From Stenotrophomonas maltophilia (GTDB taxonomy: Bacteria; Pseudomonadota; Gammaproteobacteria; Xanthomonadales; Xanthomonadaceae), in the NCBI GenBank assembly GCA_002364755.1, contig DEZI01000003.1, forward strand, positions 119,131 through 183,130: a DNA stretch of 64,000 bases, in the 5' to 3' direction. The notes beneath the pieces are model-generated. The model worked only from the letters and a program-made list of their open reading frames with translations, was not told where the DNA came from and did not search any database. Each line of letters opens with the position of its first letter. Position 1 is the stretch's first letter. The translations under genes and the position numbers were made by a program. Shown piece after piece: positions 40,017-47,905 of this stretch.

Positions 40017-40884
40017 GGGCGACCTCGCGCGGTGTGCCCTGCAGTCGGCGGATGGCATGCAGCTCGCCCTGCAGTTCGGCGTAGGGCGGGAAGTTGAAGT
40101 CGCGTTCCAGCAGGGTCGGGCGCGGCCCGAAGCGGGCGTAGCTGCGCTCCAGCAGCGCCCACACCGGGTCGATCACCGGGCTGCCGTGGGTATCGATCTT
40201 CAGGTCGGGTGCCTCGTCCAGGTGGCCGGCCACGTGCAGGCAGACGATGCGCTGCGCGGGCAGCCCGGCGATGAAGGCGTCGGCATCGTAGCCATGGTTG
40301 CAGGCGTTGACGTACACGTTGTTGACGTCCAGCAGCAGGTCGCAGTCGGCCTCGGCCACCACCGCGTTGGTGAAGGCCAGTTCGTCCATCGCCGGCTGCG
40401 GGGCCAGGTAGTAGGACACGTTCTCCACCGCGATGCGGCGGCCCAGCAGGTCCTGCACGCGGGCGATGCGCGCGGCGGTGTGGCGCACGGCTTCGTCGGT
40501 GAAGGGAATCGGCAGCAGGTCGTACAGCTGGCCGTCGTCGCTGCAGTAACTCAGGTGTTCGCTGTACAGCGGCACGCGGTGGCGCTCGAGGAAACGGCCG
40601 ACCTGCCGCAGCAGCTCGGTATCCAGCGCAGCGCTGCCGCCCAGCGACAGCGACAGGCCGTGGCAGCTCAAGGGGTGGCGCCTGGCCAGTTCGTCCAGGG
40701 CATCGCCGGCCGGGCCACCGACGTTGATCCAGTTTTCCGGCGCGCATTCCAGGAAATCGAAGTCACCGGCCGGGGCGTCGTGGAGGTCCTGCAGCAGCGC
40801 ACGCCGCAGGCCCAGCCCGACGGCCGCCGCAGGCAGCGGCAGCCGTGGGTGGACGACGCTGGCGGCAGCGTCAGTGCTTGACAC
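40009..40884 (-). CDS. bufB: DUF692 multinuclear iron oxidase (MNIO), BufB-like
   Basis: A TIM-barrel enzyme of the MbnB/TglH/BufB family, about 291 residues. Metal-ligand regions are visible: FLECAPENWINVGG, SCHGLSLSLGG, YSEHLSYCSDDG, IAVENVSYYL, LLLDVNNVYVNACNHG, CLHVAGHLD and DTHGSPV. MNIOs of the bufferin type convert Cys in EGKCG motifs to 5-thiooxazole, which binds copper. The GTG start at 40884 overlaps the end of the precursor gene by 14 bases; no ATG lies at the right place. Confidence 0.9.
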   Translation of the reverse strand: MSSTDAAASVVHPRLPLPAAAVGLGLRRALLQDLHDAPAGDFDFLECAPENWINVGGPAGDALDELARRHPLSCHGLSLSLGGSAALDTELLRQVGRFLERHRVPLYSEHLSYCSDDGQLYDLLPIPFTDEAVRHTAARIARVQDLLGRRIAVENVSYYLAPQPAMDELAFTNAVVAEADCDLLLDVNNVYVNACNHGYDADAFIAGLPAQRIVCLHVAGHLDEAPDLKIDTHGSPVIDPVWALLERSYARFGPRPTLLERDFNFPPYAELQGELHAIRRLQGTPREVAHG

Positions 40885-41227
40885 CGCACTTGCCCTCGCC
40901 GCACTTGCCTTCGGCGGCCTTCTTGTCGCCGGCGGTCCTGGCCTTGGCTTCGGCACCCGTGCCGTCCTTGGCCTTGCCCTTGTCGGCGCCACACTTGCCT
41001 TCAGCGCTCTTGCCGTCGGCACCGCACTTGCCCTCGGCATGCTTGGCGGCATCACCGGCCATGCTGTCGGCGGCCTTTGCACCACCCGCCTTGGCCGCCT
41101 GGCCGGCCACCAGGTAGCCCTGGGTGAGGTCGGTCATGCTCAGGGCCGAAGCGCTCGCAGTCACGCCCAGCCCTGCGGCCAGTGCGGTGGCGGTCAGCAG
41201 GGAGAGGGTCTTGTTGGAACTGCTCAT
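40871..41227 (-). CDS. bufA: Bufferin-type RiPP precursor with four EGKCG motifs
   Basis: A 118-residue secreted precursor. After a signal peptide ending about Ala28 and a DUF2282-like segment (LTQGYLVAGQAAKAGG), the Lys/Gly/Ala-rich tail carries EGKCG at residues 65-69, 76-80, 106-110 and 111-115. These hold the only four cysteines. The last two motifs are directly adjacent. By analogy with bufferins the cysteines would become copper-binding thiooxazoles in the periplasm. The ATG at 41227 has AAGGAG eight bases upstream. Confidence 0.9.
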   Translation of the reverse strand: MSSSNKTLSLLTATALAAGLGVTASASALSMTDLTQGYLVAGQAAKAGGAKAADSMAGDAAKHAEGKCGADGKSAEGKCGADKGKAKDGTGAEAKARTAGDKKAAEGKCGEGKCGVKH

Positions 41228-41360
41228 CGGTCGTACTCCTTGGGAGGTGGGCGGGCGCCCGGGGTGAAACGATGGTGCAGTCATCCTACTCACCGAATCC
41301 TCGCCGATAGCTCAAATTTTCGTGAGAATTGTTACGGGCAGGAAATGCGGGGCGCACGGC
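41228..41360 (-). promoter_or_regulatory. Upstream region of the bufferin-type operon
   Basis: An AT-rich island (41308-41335) with overlapping inverted repeats, CTCA-AATTTTCG-TGAG being the clearest. It contrasts with the GC-rich surroundings and is a likely regulator or RNA polymerase site. I could not settle a -35/-10 pair or an ECF sigma-factor promoter. Confidence 0.35.
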
Positions 41361-41458
41361 ATCCACGCATTGCGTGGATCTACTGGATGTCGTGCGCCGC
41401 CTCCCATCCGCCTGCGGCAAGTTGCGGGACAGCAGTAGATCCACGCCATGCGTGGATG
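41360..41458. repeat. Inverted pair of SMAG palindromes
   Basis: Copies at 41360-41383 (minus) and 41435-41458 (plus). The first is enclosed by a further stem GGCGCACG/CGTGCGCC (41351-41358 with 41391-41398). Confidence 0.85.
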
Positions 41459-41484
41459 AAACCCCGGATCGCGCGCCAACAAAA

Positions 41485-41511
41485 AGGCCCCTGTCATGCC
41501 GACAGGGGCCT
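41485..41511 (-). terminator. Terminator of the pst-phoU operon
   Basis: AGGCCCCTGTC/GACAGGGGCCT, eleven pairs, followed on the minus strand by TTTTTGTTGG, 32 bases after the phoU stop. Confidence 0.92.
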
Positions 41512-41542
41512 GCGTAGACGCAACTGCTGTTGCAGCGCAGTG

Positions 41543-42250
41543 TCAGACCTGGTCGGTGCTCGACGTCTCGTCGCGCTTCTCGCGCGGCGGCAGCGGCTGC
41601 TCACCGTGCACCAGGAACCACACGTTCTCGGCGATGTTGGTGGCGTGGTCGCCCACGCGCTCCAGGTTCTTGGCCATGAACAGCAGGTGGGTGCACGGGG
41701 TGATGTTGCGCGGGTCTTCCATCATGTAGGTCAGCAGCTCGCGGAACAGCGCGGTGTACTGCGCGTCCAGGCGGGCGTCGTCCTGGCGCAGGGCGATGGC
41801 GGCCTCGGCGTCGTTGTCGCGGTAGGCGGCGATGGCGCGGCGCACCTGCTGCGCGGCCAGGCGGCCAAGGGCGCGCAGGCCCTGGATCTGCGGCAGCGGC
41901 GGCACCTTGCCCAGCGCGATCGAGCGCTTGGCCACGTTCGCGGCGTAGTCACCGATGCGTTCGATGTCAGCCGGGATGCGCAGGCCGGCCAGGATCTCGC
42001 GCAGGTCGCGGGCCATCGGGCCGCGCAGGGCCAGGCGCATCACGTCGTGGCTGATCTGCTGTTCCAGCTGGTCGATGGCTTCATCGTTGGCGATGATGCG
42101 GTGGGCGGCGTTCTCGTCGCGCTTCTCGATGACGTCCATCGACGCCTCCAGCTGGGCGACGGCCATCTCGCCCATGCGCACGATTTCGGCCACCAGGCGC
42201 TGCTGCTCTTCGTCGTAGCTCTTGACGATGTGGTCGTTGGGAAGATTCAT
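41543..42250 (-). CDS. phoU: Phosphate signalling regulator PhoU
   Basis: A 235-residue all-helical protein with two PhoU repeats carrying the metal-cluster motifs (IANDEAIDQLEQQI and ERIGDYAANVAKRS; NLERVGDHATNIAENV). It couples the Pst transporter to inhibition of the PhoR kinase when phosphate is plentiful. The ATG at 42250 is used; an in-frame TTG lies nine bases upstream. It is last in the Pho locus. Confidence 0.95.
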   Translation of the reverse strand: MNLPNDHIVKSYDEEQQRLVAEIVRMGEMAVAQLEASMDVIEKRDENAAHRIIANDEAIDQLEQQISHDVMRLALRGPMARDLREILAGLRIPADIERIGDYAANVAKRSIALGKVPPLPQIQGLRALGRLAAQQVRRAIAAYRDNDAEAAIALRQDDARLDAQYTALFRELLTYMMEDPRNITPCTHLLFMAKNLERVGDHATNIAENVWFLVHGEQPLPPREKRDETSSTDQV

Positions 42251-42264
42251 GGTCTGCAATCCGG

Positions 42265-42287
42265 GTAGAGCCAGGCCGCGCCTGGCT
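42265..42287 (+). repeat. SMAG palindrome between pstB and phoU
   Basis: GTAG followed by stem AGCCAGGC/GCCTGGCT. It sits inside the operon and could modulate the phoU message. Confidence 0.75.
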
Positions 42288-42315
42288 GGGACATGTGGCG
42301 AGGGGGCAACACCGA

Positions 42316-43173
42316 TCAGCCGAAGCGACCGGTGATGTAGTCCTCGGTCTGCCGCTGCGAGGGCTGCGAGAAGATCACTTCGGTACGGTCGTGCTCGATC
42401 AGGTCGCCCAGGTACATGAAGGCGGTGTAGTCGGACACGCGCGCTGCCTGCTGCATGTTGTGGGTGACGATGACGATGGTGTACTCATGCTTGAGCTCTT
42501 CCACCAGCTGCTCGATGCGGCTGGTCGAGATCGGGTCCAGCGCCGAGGTCGGCTCGTCCAGCAGCAGCACCGACGGGCGCAGGGCCACGGCACGGGCGAT
42601 GCACAGACGCTGCTGCTGGCCACCGGACAGGCCCAGGGCGCTCTGCCCCAGCTTGTCCTTCACTTCGTCCCACAGCGCGCCCTGGCGCAGCGCCTGCTCG
42701 ACGCGGTCGGCCATGTCGGCTTTGCTCAACTTCTCGTGGTGGCGGATGCCGTAGGCCACGTTCTCGAAGATGGTCATCGGGAACGGCACCGGCTTCTGGA
42801 ACACCATGCCGACCTTGCTGCGCAGGCGGTTCATCGGGTACTTCGGTGACAGGATGTTCTCGCCGTCCAGCAGCACCTCACCACGCGCTTCCAGCTTCGG
42901 GTACAGCGCGTAGATGCGGTTGAAGATGCGCAGCAGGGTCGACTTGCCGCAACCGGAGGGACCGATCAGCGCGGTCACGCGCTTTTCCGGGATCTCCAGG
43001 TTGATGCCCTTCAGGGCGTGGAACTTGTCGTAGTAGAAGTCCAGACCACGCGCGGCCAGCTTGACCGGCGACGGCGCGTGCAGGTTCTCGTGCGAGGCCG
43101 GCACCGCGATGCGCTGCATGGGCACGGCGTTGGAGAGGTCGTTCATGGCGTTATCCACGGAAAGGTCAGTCAT
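42316..43173 (-). CDS. pstB: Phosphate ABC transporter ATPase PstB
   Basis: A 285-residue ATPase with Walker A GPSGCGKST, signature ALGLSGGQQQRLCIA, Walker B SVLLLDEPTSALD and the switch histidine in IVIVTHNMQQA. It carries about 25 extra N-terminal residues compared with E. coli PstB. The ATG overlaps the pstA stop by eight bases (ATGACTGA). Confidence 0.96.
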   Translation of the reverse strand: MTDLSVDNAMNDLSNAVPMQRIAVPASHENLHAPSPVKLAARGLDFYYDKFHALKGINLEIPEKRVTALIGPSGCGKSTLLRIFNRIYALYPKLEARGEVLLDGENILSPKYPMNRLRSKVGMVFQKPVPFPMTIFENVAYGIRHHEKLSKADMADRVEQALRQGALWDEVKDKLGQSALGLSGGQQQRLCIARAVALRPSVLLLDEPTSALDPISTSRIEQLVEELKHEYTIVIVTHNMQQAARVSDYTAFMYLGDLIEHDRTEVIFSQPSQRQTEDYITGRFG

Positions 43174-44029
43174 GGGAGATACGGTTGCGCAGCAGGATGC
43201 CACGGGCGGCAAGGCTGACCAGCAACACGAAGACAGTCAGCACCAGGGCACCGGCCCAGGCCAGCACCTGCCAGGATTCATACGGGCTGCCGGCGAACTG
43301 GTTCATCACCACCGGCACCGAGGCCATCGGCTGGAAGATGTTGTTGTTCCAGTACTGGTTGCCGAAGGCGGTGAACAGCAGCGGTGCGGTCTCACCGGAG
43401 ATACGGGCCAGGGCCAGCAGGATGCCGGTGATGATGCCGGCCGATGCACTGCGGTACAGCACCTGCACGATCACTTTCCACTGCGGGATGCCCAGCGACA
43501 GGGCGGCTTCGCGCATCTGTGAAGGCACCAGGCGCAGCATCTCGTCGGTGGTGCGTACCACCACCGGCAGCACGATGAAGGCCAGCGACAGGGCACCCGC
43601 GAAGGCGGAGAAGTTGCCGCCGGTCTGCATCACGTACAGGGTGTAGACGAACAGGCCCAGCACGATGGACGGTGCCGACAACAGGATGTCGTTGACGAAG
43701 CGGACCACGGTGCCGGCCTTGCGGGCGTTGCCGTACTCGGCCAGCCATGTACCGGCCAGTACGCCCAGCGGGGTGCCGATGCCGATCGCCAGCGCACACA
43801 TCACCGCGCTGCCGAAGAAGGCATTGGCCAGGCCGCCTTCCTGCATCGGAGGCGGCGTCATCCTGGTGAACAGATCAAGATTGATGCCGGCCAGGCCCTT
43901 GGATGCCAGGGTGAACAGGATCCAGCCCAGGAAGAACAGACCGAACAGGGCGGTGGCGCAGGACAGCGCGATGGCGATGACATTGCCGATGCGGCGGCGC
44001 AGGTACAGGGAGTCAGCGGTGGTGGACAT
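43166..44029 (-). CDS. pstA: Phosphate ABC transporter permease PstA
   Basis: A 287-residue membrane protein with six predicted helices and the permease coupling motif EMLRLVPSQMREAALSLGIP. It overlaps pstC by one base (TAATG-type junction) and pstB by eight. Confidence 0.95.
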   Translation of the reverse strand: MSTTADSLYLRRRIGNVIAIALSCATALFGLFFLGWILFTLASKGLAGINLDLFTRMTPPPMQEGGLANAFFGSAVMCALAIGIGTPLGVLAGTWLAEYGNARKAGTVVRFVNDILLSAPSIVLGLFVYTLYVMQTGGNFSAFAGALSLAFIVLPVVVRTTDEMLRLVPSQMREAALSLGIPQWKVIVQVLYRSASAGIITGILLALARISGETAPLLFTAFGNQYWNNNIFQPMASVPVVMNQFAGSPYESWQVLAWAGALVLTVFVLLVSLAARGILLRNRISHD

Positions 44030-44997
44030 CAGTTGCCCTCCTTGCGGGACAGGCGCATCAGCATCAGGCGGGCGATGGCCAGCACGACGAAGGTGACGAT
44101 GAACAGGACGAAGCCGAGCAGCAGCAGCGCCGAGCGGTAGGTTTCAGTGGCCTCGCCGAAATCGTTGGCGATCAGCGCGGCGATGGTGGTGCCCGGTTCC
44201 AGCAGCGAGGGCGACAGGCGCACGCTGTTGCCGATCACGAAGGCCACGGCCATTGTTTCGCCCAGCGCGCGGCCGAGGCCGAGGAAGACGCCGCCGATGA
44301 CGGCCGAGCGGGTGTAGGGCAGGACGATGTCCCAGCTCACTTCCCACTTGGTGGAACCCAGCGCGTAGGCCGATTCCTTCAGGCGGGTCGGCACGGTCAG
44401 GAACACTTCGCGCATCACCGAGGAGATGAACGGGATGACCATGATGGCCAGCACGAAACCGGCGGTGAGCATGCCGATGCCCAGCGGCGGGCCCTGGAAC
44501 ATCGGCCCGATGATCGGCCATTCGCCCAGGGTTTCGTTGAGGAACGGGGTGACGTACTCGGTCATCACTGGCACCAGCACGAACAGGCCCCACATGCCGT
44601 AGATGATCGAGGGGATGCCTGCCAGCAGTTCGATGGCGGTACCGACCGGGCCACGCAGCCAGCGAGGCGCGACTTCGGTGAGGAAGAAGGCGATGCCGAA
44701 GCTGACCGGCACGGCGATGACCATCGCGATGAACGCGGTGACCAGGGTGCCGTAGATCGGGGCGAGGGCGCCGAACTTGTTTTCGACCGGATTCCAGTCG
44801 GAGGAGAAGAAGAAGCTCAGGCCCTGCATCTGCAGGGCGTGGCGGCCGCCCCACAGCATGGACAGCGCGGCGCAGGCCAGGGCGATCAGGACGAAGATGA
44901 CGGTGCCGACCAGCACCCATCGGAACAGTTTGTCATTGCGGGCATCACGCGCATCGCGCGTGGACGGAGCTGCTACAGGCTGGGCGATGGCATTCAT
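44029..44997 (-). CDS. pstC: Phosphate ABC transporter permease PstC
   Basis: A 322-residue permease with six helices and motif VFLTVPTRLKESAYALGSTKWE. It precedes pstA in the operon and lies 79 bases after pstS1. Confidence 0.95.
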   Translation of the reverse strand: MNAIAQPVAAPSTRDARDARNDKLFRWVLVGTVIFVLIALACAALSMLWGGRHALQMQGLSFFFSSDWNPVENKFGALAPIYGTLVTAFIAMVIAVPVSFGIAFFLTEVAPRWLRGPVGTAIELLAGIPSIIYGMWGLFVLVPVMTEYVTPFLNETLGEWPIIGPMFQGPPLGIGMLTAGFVLAIMVIPFISSVMREVFLTVPTRLKESAYALGSTKWEVSWDIVLPYTRSAVIGGVFLGLGRALGETMAVAFVIGNSVRLSPSLLEPGTTIAALIANDFGEATETYRSALLLLGFVLFIVTFVVLAIARLMLMRLSRKEGN

Positions 44998-45076
44998 GGG
45001 GACGGCAGGGCCAGGAAAGGGGGCGGCACGACGTGGAAGTGACGGTGCCCGCGCGGGGCGGGCACCGTCGGGTCCA

Positions 45077-46171
45077 TCACTTCAGCTCGGTGCCCCAGTA
45101 GGCCTCGATCTGCTTGGTCAGTTCGGCCGGCAGCGGCACGTAGTGCAGCTCGTTGGCCTGGGTCTGGCCGTTCTCGAAGGCCCACTTGAAGAAGGCCAGG
45201 GTGTCCTGGTTGCGCTTGGCGTCCTTCGGCTTCTTCTGCATCAGCATGAAGTTGGTGGCGGTGATCGGCCACGCCTGCTCGCCCGGGGCGTTGGTGATGA
45301 CCAGGTTGAAGTCCTTGGCGCTGGCCCAGTCGGCGCTGGCAGCAGCGGCGGCGAAGGTTTCAGCGTTCGGCTGCACCCAGGTGCCTGCGGCGTTCTGCAG
45401 GGCGGCGTACGGCATGGCGTTCTGCAGCGCGTAGGCCAGCTCGACATAGCCGATGGAGCCCTTGATCTGCTTCACGTAGGAGGCAACGCCTTCGTTGCCC
45501 TTGCCACCGACGCCATCCGGCCACTGCACCGAGGTGCCTTCGCCGACCTTGGTCTTCCACTCCGGGCTGACCTTGGACAGGTAGTTGGAGAAGTTGAAGG
45601 TGGTGCCCGAACCGTCCGAACGGTGGACGATGGTGATCTTGCCGTCCGGCAGGGTCACGCCCGGGTTGGCCGCGGCGATGGCCGGGTCGTTCCAGGTCTT
45701 GACCTTGCCCAGGAAAATGTCGGCCAGCAGGGCACCGGTCAGGCGCAGCTTGCCGGCTTCCAGGCCTTCGATGTTGACGACCGGGACCACGCCGCCAATG
45801 GCCGACGGGAACTGGGCCAGGCCGGCCTGGGCCAGCTCGTCGCTGCTCAGCGGCTTGTCGGAGGAACCGAAATCAACGGTGCCGGCCTTGATCTGGGCGA
45901 TGCCGCCACCCGAACCGATCGACTGGTAGTTGATCTTGGCGCCGGTGGCGGTGTTGTAGTCGGCCGACCACTTGGACACCAGCGGGAAGATGAAGGATGC
46001 GCCAGCGCCGGAGACCTCAGCAGTCACCTTGTCACCGGCAACGGCCGGCGCGGCGGCTGCGTCTGCAGCCGGCTGTTGTGCAGCCTGCTTGTCGCCACCG
46101 CAGGCCGACAGGCCCAGGGCGATGGCCAGGGAAAGGGCGGCGAGGCCGGCCGAGTGCAGTTTCATGTTCAC
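45077..46171 (-). CDS. pstS: Phosphate-binding lipoprotein PstS (paralogue 1)
   Basis: A periplasmic phosphate receptor of 364 residues. The signal peptide has a lipobox (ALGLSACGG), so this copy is probably lipid-anchored; a 30-residue Ala/Gln-rich linker follows. Phosphate-binding loops include GAGASFIFP and HRSDGSGTTFNF. It is next to pstCAB and has its own Pho-box-like site upstream. It is paralogous to the gene at 46574-47593. Confidence 0.94.
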   Translation of the reverse strand: MNMKLHSAGLAALSLAIALGLSACGGDKQAAQQPAADAAAAPAVAGDKVTAEVSGAGASFIFPLVSKWSADYNTATGAKINYQSIGSGGGIAQIKAGTVDFGSSDKPLSSDELAQAGLAQFPSAIGGVVPVVNIEGLEAGKLRLTGALLADIFLGKVKTWNDPAIAAANPGVTLPDGKITIVHRSDGSGTTFNFSNYLSKVSPEWKTKVGEGTSVQWPDGVGGKGNEGVASYVKQIKGSIGYVELAYALQNAMPYAALQNAAGTWVQPNAETFAAAAASADWASAKDFNLVITNAPGEQAWPITATNFMLMQKKPKDAKRNQDTLAFFKWAFENGQTQANELHYVPLPAELTKQIEAYWGTELK

Positions 46172-46228
46172 TCCATAGCGGGGAAGAGCTGACGGCGTCA
46201 GCGGATGCGGCTATGAAATGATGTTTTT

Positions 46229-46246
46229 GTTACAGCCGTATGACGT
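46229..46246 (-). promoter_or_regulatory. Pho-box-like site upstream of pstS1
   Basis: On the minus strand ACGTCAT-ACGG-CTGTAAC, two heptamers 11 bases apart like the PhoB consensus CTGTCAT, with a further CTGTCAT just upstream. It lies 58 bases before the start codon. Confidence 0.55.
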
Positions 46247-46361
46247 CCATGACAGAGGTGTCGGACATCACGTTCTGACAAGGGTTTCACGGGGTTCTGG
46301 ACGCCCGGGGCGGGGATGTCCGGTGCCCCCGGGGCCTTGGACTGCGCGCGGTCCACCTCCC

Positions 46362-46460
46362 GTAGCGTCGAGCTCGCTCGACGGCGCCTGCCCTTGCAGA
46401 GCCGAGCCCATGATCGGCTGCGGTCCGTCAGCCGAGCATGGGCTCGGCTCTACAAGGGGC
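46362..46460. repeat. SMAG cluster forming a large inverted repeat
   Basis: A GTAG palindrome at 46362-46385, then a 22-base inverted repeat: 46390-46412 with 46437-46459 (GAGCCGAGCCCATG/CATGGGCTCGGCTC core, one mismatch), whose right half is also a SMAG copy (46430-46453). No gene is seen in the 400-base gap between the two pstS genes. Confidence 0.75.
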
Positions 46461-46474
46461 AGGGCCGGGCCCCC

Positions 46475-46511
46475 AAAAGAGAAAGGCGCCAGACCCGAAG
46501 GTCCAGCGCCC
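46475..46511 (-). terminator. Terminator of pstS2
   Basis: On the minus strand GGCGCTGGACC-TTCG-GGTCTGGCGCC, a UUCG-capped stem, followed by TTTCTCTTTT. Confidence 0.88.
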
Positions 46512-46573
46512 GGTTGGGATCGGCGAGGGAGAGAGGACCCGCCGACCCCCGTTCCTGCGGGGGAACGCCTTGC

Positions 46574-47593
46574 TCAGTACTTCAGGTTCTGCGACCAGTA
46601 GGTCTCGATCTGCTTGACCAGGGTGTCCGGCAGCGGCACGTAGTCCAGCTGCTTGGCCTGGGCGTCGCCGTTCTTGTAGATCCAGCGGAAGAATTCCTGG
46701 GTCGACCTGGCGCCGGCCACGTTCTTCGGCTGCTTGCGCACCAGGATGAAGTTGGTGGCGGTGATCGGCCAGGCCTGCTCGCCCGGGGCGTTGGTCATGA
46801 CCAGGTAGAAGTCCTTGGCATTGGCCCAGTCAGCGCTGGCGGCCGCGGCCGAGAACGAGGCGTCCGACGGCTGCACGATCTTGCCGGCAGCATTCTTCAT
46901 CGCCGCGTAGGACATCTTGTTCTGCAGGGCGTAGGACAGCTCGACGTAGCCGATGCCACCCTTGATCTGCTTCACGTAGGCAGCGACGCCTTCGTTGCCC
47001 TTGCCGCCGATGCCGGCCGGCCACTGGACCGAGGTGCCTTCACCGACCTTGCTCTTCCACTCCGGGCTGACCTTGGACAGGTAGTTGACGAAGTTGAAGG
47101 TGGTGCCCGAACCGTCCGAACGGTGGACGATGGTGATCTTGGCGTTCGGCAGGGTCAGGCCGCTGTTCAGGGCAGCGATGGCCGGGTCGTTCCAGGTCTT
47201 GATCTTGCCCAGGAAGATGTTGGCCAGGGTCGGCCCGTCCAGCTTCAGCGCTCCCGGGGCGACGCCGGCCACGTTGATGACCGGCACCACGCCGCCGATG
47301 ACCGACGGAAACTGGGCCAGGCCGGCAGCAGCCAGCTCTTCCGGCTTCAGCGGGGCGTCGGAGGAACCGAAGTCCACGGTCGCCGCCTTGATCTGGGCGA
47401 TACCACCACCGGAGCCGATCGACTGGTAGTTGACCTTCTTGCCGGTCGCGGTGCTGTAGTCCGCCGACCACTTGGACATGACCGGGTAGATGAACGAAGC
47501 GCCCGCGCCGGTGACATCGGCGGCGTTGGCGGCAAACACGGACGATGCAGCCAGGATGGCGACAGCGGCGCGCGACTTGAAGGCGTGGATCAC
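46574..47593 (-). CDS. pstS: Phosphate-binding protein PstS (paralogue 2)
   Basis: A secreted receptor of 339 residues. The signal peptide ends AANAAD with no lipobox Cys, so this copy is soluble in the periplasm, unlike paralogue 1. Binding loops are the same (GAGASFIYP, HRSDGSGTTFNF). The start is a GTG at 47593 with GGAG upstream; the upstream ATGs read through the Pho box and are rejected. It has its own terminator, so it is probably a separate unit. Confidence 0.93.
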   Translation of the reverse strand: MIHAFKSRAAVAILAASSVFAANAADVTGAGASFIYPVMSKWSADYSTATGKKVNYQSIGSGGGIAQIKAATVDFGSSDAPLKPEELAAAGLAQFPSVIGGVVPVINVAGVAPGALKLDGPTLANIFLGKIKTWNDPAIAALNSGLTLPNAKITIVHRSDGSGTTFNFVNYLSKVSPEWKSKVGEGTSVQWPAGIGGKGNEGVAAYVKQIKGGIGYVELSYALQNKMSYAAMKNAAGKIVQPSDASFSAAAASADWANAKDFYLVMTNAPGEQAWPITATNFILVRKQPKNVAGARSTQEFFRWIYKNGDAQAKQLDYVPLPDTLVKQIETYWSQNLKY

Positions 47594-47683
47594 GGGAGAG
47601 ACTCCTGGGGTGGTCGAAGGGCGGCTGCCCGACGTTTCGGTGCACATTCCATAACGGTTACGTGACACGCCCGCGTCTGTCAT

Positions 47684-47701
47684 ATGACGCAATCGTGACA
47701 C
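47684..47701 (-). promoter_or_regulatory. Pho-box-like site upstream of pstS2
   Basis: On the minus strand GTGTCAC-GATT-GCGTCAT, two PhoB-type heptamers at 11-base spacing, followed by a further ATGACAG. It lies 91 bases before the GTG start. Confidence 0.6.
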
Positions 47702-47858
47702 CCGTCATGAATGTCCCGGAACCCGTGCCAGATGGCCTGCGAGGCCTTCGGGACAGGGCAGGGAAGGGCGCTTTGCGGCCCCCGCAGCGCAGCTCCGGCG
47801 CCGGTGCTGCGCAGGTGCGGCCGCCCGGGTCGCGGGGCGAGAGGGCGCTGAAACGGCG

Positions 47859-47882
47859 AAGGCACGGCCGGAGCCGTGCCTT
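47859..47882 (-). terminator. Hairpin ending the phosphate porin gene
   Basis: AAGGCACGGC/GCCGTGCCTT with a four-base loop, 24 bases after the stop. There is no long T run, so its efficiency is uncertain. I see no gene between 47702 and 47905. Confidence 0.65.
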
Positions 47883-47905
47883 CGTTGCAACGCGTGCGTC
47901 AGGTC

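Noticed and set aside
40871..41227. Repeated Gly-Lys-Cys coding units as a possible DNA repeat array or low-complexity artefact
   Set aside because: The units encode EGKCG motifs in frame behind a signal peptide and next to an MNIO gene, so they are protein motifs.
47594..47701. An upstream extension of pstS2 starting near 47701
   Set aside because: It would translate through the Pho-box region, and the signal peptide begins at the GTG at 47593, which has a ribosome binding site.
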